A stretch of DNA of 18,357 nt from Bacteroides sp. (GTDB lineage Bacteria; Bacteroidota; Bacteroidia; Bacteroidales; Bacteroidaceae): NCBI GenBank assembly GCA_019414725.1, contig DXLM01000063.1:1-18357 (forward strand). The letters are read 5' to 3'. The notes below the pieces were generated by a model, which was given only the letters and a program-made list of their open reading frames with translations, did not search any database and was not told the origin of the DNA. A program made the translations under genes and the position numbers. This document shows, one piece after another, positions 13,230 through 18,357 of the stretch; positions within the stretch are counted from its first letter, which is position 1; every line of letters begins with the position of its first letter.

Positions 13230-16200
13230 ATGCAAGATTTTGTTCATTTGCACGTCCATACTCAATATTCTATTCTCGATGGTCAGGCATCAATTCCCCG
13301 TTTAGTAGATAAAGCCATAGCCAACGGCATGCGAGGCATTGCTGTTACCGATCATGGTGATATGTTCGGTATAAAGGAATTCTTCAATTATGTAAATAAG
13401 AAGAATGGCGGGACCAACGGTGAAATAAAGGATTTGAAGAAAAAGATAGCTGCACTGGAAAGTGGAAAAGCTGAGTCGGAGAATCCGGAAGTCGACCTTG
13501 CTGCTTGCCGTGAACAGTTGGAAGCTGCCAAGAAGAAGCTCTTCAAGCCGATTATCGGTTGTGAAATGTATGTCGCACGCCGTCGTCTGACTGATAAGGA
13601 AGGAAAGGCTGACCAGAGTGGATACCACCTGGTGGTACTTGCTAAAAACCTGAAGGGTTATCACAACCTTATCAAACTGGTATCGAAAGCATGGACCGAG
13701 GGATTCTATATGCGTCCGCGTACCGACCGTGTGGAACTGGAAAAATATCACGAAGGACTGATTGTCTGTTCGGCATGTTTGGGTGGAGAGATTCCACGCC
13801 GCATTACGGCAGGTCAGTTTGCAGAGGCAGAAGAAGCTATCCAGTGGTATAAGAATCTGTTTGGCGATGATTTTTATCTTGAACTTCAGCGTCACAAGGC
13901 TACTGTACCTCGTGCAAATCATGAAACTTACAAGCTTCAGGAAGTTGTAAATCAAAAATTGGTAGAGTATTCAAAAAAATATAATATCAAACTGGTGTGT
14001 ACAAACGATGTACACTTTGTCGATGAAGAAAATGCTGAAGCACACGACCGTCTAATCTGTTTGAGTACGGGTAAGGATCTGGACGATCCTAACCGTATGC
14101 TTTATACCAAACAGGAGTGGATGAAAACCCGTGAAGAAATGAACGAAGTGTTTGCCGATGTGCCCGAAGCACTGGCGAATACTTGCGATATATGCGATCA
14201 GGTAGAGTTTTATTCGATCGATAATGCGCCTATCATGCCTACTTTTGCCATTCCCGAAGATTTCGGAACAGAAGAGGAATATCGTAAGAAATTCACCGAA
14301 AAAGATTTGTTCGATGAATTTACCCAAGATGAAAATGGCAATGTGGTCATGGATGAAGCGTCGGCAAAGGCCAAGATTGAGCGACTGGGAGGTTACGAAA
14401 AGCTGTATCGTATCAAGCTGGAAGCCGATTATCTGTCAAAGCTGGCATACGACGGAGCACGCCGCCGTTATGGTGAGCATCTGGAAGATGAAGTAAAAGA
14501 ACGTATCAAGTTCGAACTTCATATCATGAAAACCATGGGTTTCCCGGGTTACTTCCTTATTGTGCAGGACTTTATTTCTGCGGCCCGCAATCAACTTGAT
14601 GTATCTGTCGGTCCGGGACGTGGATCAGCAGCCGGTTCGGCTGTAGCCTACTGTCTGGGTATTACGCAGATCGACCCTATCAAATACGATTTGCTGTTCG
14701 AGCGTTTCCTGAACCCTGACCGTATTTCTTTGCCTGATATCGATGTCGACTTCGATGATGACGGACGAGGACGCGTGTTGAATTGGGTAACTGAGAAGTA
14801 CGGACAGGAAAAGGTTGCTCATATTATTACATACGGTACGATGGCTACCAAGCTTGCCATTAAGGATGTAGCACGTGTACAGAAATTGCCTCTTTCGGAG
14901 TCCGACCGTTTGTGTAAGCTTGTACCCGATAAGATTCCTGATAAGAAACTTAACTTGCCCAATGCAATAGCCTATGTGCCCGAGCTTCAGGCAGCCGAAG
15001 TATCGTCGGATCCTGTGCTTCGTGATACCATTAAGTACGCCAAGATGTTGGAAGGAAACGTCCGCAATACGGGTGTACATGCCTGTGGTACTATTATCTG
15101 CCGTGACGATATTACTGACTGGGTTCCTGTCAGTACGGCCGACGATAAAGAAACCGGCGAGAAGATGCTCGTTACCCAGTATGAAGGTTCGGTTATTGAA
15201 GATACGGGACTGATCAAGATGGACTTCCTGGGGCTGAAGACACTCTCCATCATCAAGGAAGCTCTCGAAAATATTAAGCAGAGTAAAGGAATTATCCTGA
15301 ATATAGACGAGATACCTATCGACGACCCTGCTACTTACCGCCTTTATAGTGAGGGTAGAACCATCGGTACGTTCCAGTTCGAATCGGCTGGTATGCAGAA
15401 ATATCTTCGTGAACTTCAGCCGACTACGTTCGAGGATTTGATTGCCATGAATGCCCTTTACCGTCCGGGACCGATGGATTATATCCCCGACTTTATCGAC
15501 CGTAAGCAAGGACGTAAGCCTATCGAGTACGATATTCCCGTCATGGAGAAGTATCTGAAAGATACATACGGTATTACTGTCTATCAGGAGCAGGTGATGT
15601 TGCTGTCGCGTCTGCTTGCCGACTTTACCCGTGGTGAATCGGATGCCTTGCGTAAGGCGATGGGTAAGAAGTTGCGCGACAAGCTGGATCATATGAAGCC
15701 TAAGTTTATCGAAGGAGGTAAGAAAAACGGTCATGATCCGAAGATTCTGGAAAAGATCTGGGCAGACTGGGAAAAATTTGCTTCCTACGCCTTCAATAAG
15801 TCGCATGCTACCTGCTATTCGTGGGTTGCCTATCAGACTGCTTATCTGAAAGCCAACTATCCGTCGGAATATATGGCGGCTACCATGAGCCGTAACATTT
15901 CGAACATTACCGAAATTACCAAACTGATGGACGAAAGTAAGGCTACCGGGGTGAACGTACTGGGTCCTGATGTAAACGAAAGTAGCCTGAAATTCTCTGT
16001 AAACCGTCATGGAGATATCCGTTTCGGACTGGGAGCTATTAAGGGAGTGGGAGAATCTGCTGTACAAAGCATCTTGACCGAACGGCAGAAAAACGGACCG
16101 TTTAAAGATATCTTCGACTTTGTGCAGCGTGTGAATCTTTCGGCATGTAACCGTAAGAATATCGAAAATCTGGCTTTGGCCGGAGCATTCGACAGCTTCC

Positions 16201-17027
16201 CGAACATTCATCGCGAAGACTTCTTTGTAAAGAATGCCAAAGACGAAACATTTGTCGAAGTACTGGTGCGTTATGGAAACAAATATCAGATGGATAAGGC
16301 AGCTGCCGCCAATTCGTTGTTTGGTGGTGAGCATGAGGTGGAAATATCTACTCCCGAAATTGTCCGTGCATCGGCATGGAGCGATCTGGAACGCTTGAAC
16401 AAAGAGCGTGAACTAGTAGGTATTTATCTGTCTGCACATCCGCTGGATGAGTTTTCTGTAATACTTGAAAATGTATGCAATACCCATATGGCACAACTGT
16501 CTGATCTGACTCCGTTGCAGAATCATGACCTGACACTGGGAGGTATCGTAACCGGTGTACGCGAAGGATATACCAAAACAGGAAAACCTTTTGGCGTGGC
16601 AAAAGTGGAAGACTATTCCGGTACGGCCGAATTTGCATTTTTTGGCAATGAATGGGTAGAAAAGAAAAACTTTTTTGCCGAAGGAATGTTTTTATTTATG
16701 CACGGTAAGTGTCAGCCTCGCCAGTGGAAGCAGGAAGAATGGGAAGTGAAGATCAATAACATCGAACTGCTGTCGGAAGTAAAAGACCGGCTGATAGAAA
16801 AGCTGACGGTTACCGCTCCTCTGTCTGCTGTCAACGACGAGATGATTATGGAACTGAGTTCGCTGGTAAAAGAAAATCCCGGAAATGCCGAACTGTACTT
16901 CTATATCCGAGATGAAGACGGACAGATGTATGTCAATCTGATGTCACGTACGATGAAAATATCAGTACGAAAAGACATTGTAAATTATTTAAAAAGTCAG
17001 CCATTGTTGGACTATAAAATAAATTAG
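13230..17027 (+). CDS. dnaE: DNA polymerase III alpha subunit
   Basis: Replicative polymerase of 1265 residues from the ATG at 13230. The N-terminal PHP domain (about 4-300) starts VHLHVHTQYSILDG, with H8 and H10 as metal ligands and VTDHGDM (39-45) following. It is interrupted at about 58-105 by a charged coiled-coil-like insert (DLKKKIAALE, CREQLEAAKKKL). The polymerase core has GPGRGSAAGSAVAYCLG (about 464-480), catalytic PDIDVDF (502-508, D503 and D505) and TGVHACGTII. Helix-hairpin-helix GAIKGVGESAV lies near 934-944 and an OB fold near 1100-1165 (LGGIVTGVREGYTKTGKPFG). The C-terminus is shorter than in E. coli. The frame stays open to 13179, but that TTG sits inside the promoter. trxA follows after 44 bases. 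Confidence 0.97.
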   Translation: MQDFVHLHVHTQYSILDGQASIPRLVDKAIANGMRGIAVTDHGDMFGIKEFFNYVNKKNGGTNGEIKDLKKKIAALESGKAESENPEVDLAACREQLEAAKKKLFKPIIGCEMYVARRRLTDKEGKADQSGYHLVVLAKNLKGYHNLIKLVSKAWTEGFYMRPRTDRVELEKYHEGLIVCSACLGGEIPRRITAGQFAEAEEAIQWYKNLFGDDFYLELQRHKATVPRANHETYKLQEVVNQKLVEYSKKYNIKLVCTNDVHFVDEENAEAHDRLICLSTGKDLDDPNRMLYTKQEWMKTREEMNEVFADVPEALANTCDICDQVEFYSIDNAPIMPTFAIPEDFGTEEEYRKKFTEKDLFDEFTQDENGNVVMDEASAKAKIERLGGYEKLYRIKLEADYLSKLAYDGARRRYGEHLEDEVKERIKFELHIMKTMGFPGYFLIVQDFISAARNQLDVSVGPGRGSAAGSAVAYCLGITQIDPIKYDLLFERFLNPDRISLPDIDVDFDDDGRGRVLNWVTEKYGQEKVAHIITYGTMATKLAIKDVARVQKLPLSESDRLCKLVPDKIPDKKLNLPNAIAYVPELQAAEVSSDPVLRDTIKYAKMLEGNVRNTGVHACGTIICRDDITDWVPVSTADDKETGEKMLVTQYEGSVIEDTGLIKMDFLGLKTLSIIKEALENIKQSKGIILNIDEIPIDDPATYRLYSEGRTIGTFQFESAGMQKYLRELQPTTFEDLIAMNALYRPGPMDYIPDFIDRKQGRKPIEYDIPVMEKYLKDTYGITVYQEQVMLLSRLLADFTRGESDALRKAMGKKLRDKLDHMKPKFIEGGKKNGHDPKILEKIWADWEKFASYAFNKSHATCYSWVAYQTAYLKANYPSEYMAATMSRNISNITEITKLMDESKATGVNVLGPDVNESSLKFSVNRHGDIRFGLGAIKGVGESAVQSILTERQKNGPFKDIFDFVQRVNLSACNRKNIENLALAGAFDSFPNIHREDFFVKNAKDETFVEVLVRYGNKYQMDKAAAANSLFGGEHEVEISTPEIVRASAWSDLERLNKERELVGIYLSAHPLDEFSVILENVCNTHMAQLSDLTPLQNHDLTLGGIVTGVREGYTKTGKPFGVAKVEDYSGTAEFAFFGNEWVEKKNFFAEGMFLFMHGKCQPRQWKQEEWEVKINNIELLSEVKDRLIEKLTVTAPLSAVNDEMIMELSSLVKENPGNAELYFYIRDEDGQMYVNLMSRTMKISVRKDIVNYLKSQPLLDYKIN

Positions 17028-17037
17028 TATATATTTG
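17007..17037 (+). promoter_or_regulatory. Promoter for trxA
   Basis: TTG at 17007-17009, inside the end of dnaE, is followed after 20 bases by TATATTTG at 17030-17037. This is a clear -33/-7 pair about 35 bases before the trxA ATG. trxA can therefore be expressed at a higher level than dnaE. Confidence 0.65.
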
Positions 17038-17071
17038 CGTATATAATTGAATAACCTAAACAACTAGAATT

Positions 17072-17389
17072 ATGGCATTGAACATTAAAGATGACAATTT
17101 TGAAGCTATTGTAGCAGAAGGAAAACCTGTAGTATTGGATTTCTGGGCTACTTGGTGTGGACCTTGTAAGCAGATTGCTCCTTACATCGAAGAATTGGCA
17201 GAAGAGTATAAAGATACTGTAAACATCGGTAAATGTGATGTAGACGATAACGCTGATCTTCCTGCACAGTTTGGTGTACGTAATATTCCTACCGTATTGT
17301 TCATCAAGAACGGTGAAGTGGTAGACAAACAGGTTGGTGCTACTACAAAGGCTGCTTTGAAAGAAAAAGTTGAAGCTTTATTGAAATAA
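17072..17389 (+). CDS. trxA: Thioredoxin
   Basis: Cytosolic thioredoxin of 105 residues that reduces protein disulfides and supplies electrons to reductases. The active site WCGPCK holds C29 and C32, preceded by VLDFWAT. The cis-Pro motif NIPTV lies near residue 74, and the conserved G-x-V (VGATTK) follows near 90. Length and motifs are standard, there is no signal peptide. It has its own promoter between dnaE and itself and precedes the small acidic protein by 24 bases. Confidence 0.96.
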   Translation: MALNIKDDNFEAIVAEGKPVVLDFWATWCGPCKQIAPYIEELAEEYKDTVNIGKCDVDDNADLPAQFGVRNIPTVLFIKNGEVVDKQVGATTKAALKEKVEALLK

Positions 17390-17413
17390 AATAACTTAAA
17401 ACGCGCTAAGACT

Positions 17414-17749
17414 ATGGGAATGGAAGACGATTTCTTGTTGGAAGATGAGGACGATGAAAAAACCATCGAGTTTATTAAGAACTATTTGCCTCAGGATTTG
17501 AAAGAGAAGTTTACAGACGACGATTTGTATTACATTCTCGACTTGATAGTAGACTATTATACAACCAGCGGATGTCTGGACGCTCAACCTGACGAAGAAG
17601 GTTACATCAACATCGACCAGGATGAAATTGTAAACTACATAGTCAAAGAGGCTGCAAAAGATGGTATGGGACCTTTCGAACCCGACGATGTGTTCTTTGT
17701 AGTTCAGGGCGAAATGGAATATGGAAATTCATTGGGACAAGTCGATTGA
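17414..17749 (+). CDS. Small acidic protein of unknown function
   Basis: A 111-residue soluble protein, very acidic, with no signal peptide or transmembrane helix and a single Cys (about residue 54). The N-terminus is a run of Asp/Glu (MGMEDDFLLEDEDDE). After it comes a predicted helical domain with many aromatic residues (FIKNYLP, DDLYYILDLIVDYY, DEIVNYIVKEAAKDG). I do not recognise a named family; genes like this follow trxA in related genomes as far as I recall. The second Met at residue 3 is an alternative start. It is 24 bases after trxA and shares its transcript. Downstream begins mobile-element sequence and no intact terminator is seen. Confidence 0.85.
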   Translation: MGMEDDFLLEDEDDEKTIEFIKNYLPQDLKEKFTDDDLYYILDLIVDYYTTSGCLDAQPDEEGYINIDQDEIVNYIVKEAAKDGMGPFEPDDVFFVVQGEMEYGNSLGQVD

Positions 17750-17791
17750 TTTGTCAGCAAGAAATAAGGAAAAAGAGGCTTTCTTCAAAAA

Positions 17792-17839
17792 TGAAGTGAC
17801 CCCAAAAAGTTGGACAAGTTAAACACTATCCCGTAATAG
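17792..17839. mobile_element. Probable remnant of an IS3-family terminal repeat
   Basis: The sequence from 17792 opens TGAAGTGACCCC and continues AAAAAGTTGGACAAG. IS3-family (IS150-like) ends typically begin TG and contain GACCCCAAAAAGTTGGAC. No IS3 open frame follows: it is cut off after about 48 bases by the start of the IS256-type element. The other end would lie beyond the window if present. Confidence 0.5.
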
Positions 17840-18357
17840 AAGACACTGTCCAAAATTTTGTGTAAATGGAAACAGGATTCAGTTGTAAGTTTGTTCTTAT
17901 ATCTGAATTCTGTTTTCAAACATAAGCATAAATTGATTCATAATCAAGCCCCAGTTTGAAATAGGCATTGTCCATTTCTTTTCAATCTCCATAAGCGAAA
18001 GATAAACGGTCTTTTTTACAGCATCATCCGAAGGGAATGAAAGCTTTGATTTGGTGTACTTTCTGATTTTTCCGTTTAGATTCTCAATGAGATTAGTTGT
18101 GTAGATTATTTTCCTGATTTCCAGCGGAAACTGGAAGAAAACAGTCAAATCATCCCAGTTGTTTCTCCATGAAAGTATAGCATAAGGATACTTTCCTCCC
18201 CATTTCTTTTCCAGATTGTCAAGTTCTGTGGCTGCAACCTCTTTGTTGGGTGCATTATAGATATTCTTCATATCCGCTGTAAACTCTTTCTTATCTTTAT
18301 AAACCCTAAAATCCGCAAGCAATCTCAATGACAATCTCAATTGCAGTAAAGAGCTTG
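17840..18357 (-). mobile_element. IS256-family insertion sequence, partial
   Basis: This is one end of an IS256-family element that runs off the right edge. The probable terminal repeat is near 17840-17866 (AGACACTGTCCAAAATTTTG then TGTAAA), of the GACACTGTCC type seen at IS256-group ends. It lies about 31 bases beyond the stop of the transposase gene. The target duplication cannot be seen without the other end. Confidence 0.75.
17897..18357 (-). CDS. IS256-family transposase, C-terminal part
   Basis: Mutator-type DDE transposase. The frame is open to the window edge, so the N-terminal part lies outside. The visible C-terminal half shows YKDKKEF, the W of WRNNWDDL, the IYTTNLIENLNGKIRKYTKSK region and KKWTMPISNW. 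The E in TTNLIEN is the catalytic Glu of the family; the two Asp are beyond the edge. Just before YKDKKEF a 10-base repeat occurs with period 12 (ATTGAGATTG at 18341-18332 and 18329-18320), giving LRLSLRL and apparently four extra residues. The stop at 17897-17899 gives a normal end. An in-frame TTG at 18340 could look like a start but is internal. Confidence 0.88.
   Translation of the reverse strand, partial: SSLLQLRLSLRLLADFRVYKDKKEFTADMKNIYNAPNKEVAATELDNLEKKWGGKYPYAILSWRNNWDDLTVFFQFPLEIRKIIYTTNLIENLNGKIRKYTKSKLSFPSDDAVKKTVYLSLMEIEKKWTMPISNWGLIMNQFMLMFENRIQI

Noticed and set aside
14625..16334. A 569-codon open frame on the minus strand inside dnaE
   Set aside because: It is a shadow frame of a long, codon-biased gene. 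It has no family motifs and no promoter or spacing of its own.
1..18357. A CRISPR array, defence island, toxin-antitoxin pair or biosynthetic cluster
   Set aside because: No spaced direct repeats, cas genes, restriction genes or toxin-like pairs were found. The window is mostly housekeeping genes plus insertion-sequence fragments.

Overview
The window looks like core chromosome of a gut Bacteroidales, most likely Bacteroides or Phocaeicola. Four things point there. The promoters follow the Bacteroidetes pattern (a -7 box TAnnTTTG with a TTG/TTTG near -33, 19-20 bases apart). TonB is coupled to an ExbB / four-helix protein / ExbD / ExbD operon. A peptidase M64 precursor is present, as is a small DUF4834-like membrane protein. 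Base composition is moderately AT-rich. Species cannot be fixed from sequence reading alone.

Layout. Bases 90-2709 (minus strand) hold cmk, ispH and pfkA: cmk and ispH overlap, and pfkA also has its own clear promoter. A divergent promoter region leads into a plus-strand block: tonB (2883-3569), a hairpin terminator, a short-chain polyprenyl diphosphate synthase, a TatD-family hydrolase, tRNA-Ser(GGA), and the exbB / membrane protein / exbD / exbD operon, closed by a strong terminator at 8174-8212. Bases 8213-8690 carry no gene but contain a nested inverted-repeat structure that looks like a MITE carrying a bidirectional terminator. On the minus strand follow an M64 metallopeptidase and a GNAT acetyltransferase in one operon, divergent from an Lrp/AsnC-type regulator. 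A long two-way hairpin separates the regulator from the convergent minus-strand operon psd - pssA - DUF4834-like protein, which makes phosphatidylethanolamine. Divergent from psd is dnaE, then trxA with its own promoter, then a small acidic protein of unknown function.

The right edge is mobile DNA: the C-terminal part of an IS256-family transposase with its probable terminal repeat, sitting just inside what looks like a leftover end of an IS3-family element (nested insertion).

How the genes fit together: TonB and the Exb proteins form the proton-driven energiser for outer-membrane transporters, split by isoprenoid, DNA-repair-like and tRNA genes. IspH and the polyprenyl synthase are consecutive parts of isoprenoid metabolism on either side of tonB. 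PssA and Psd are consecutive phospholipid steps. Most of the window is ordinary housekeeping. The items worth a second look are the MITE-like element, the nested IS junction, the M64/GNAT/Lrp locus and the unnamed small proteins.
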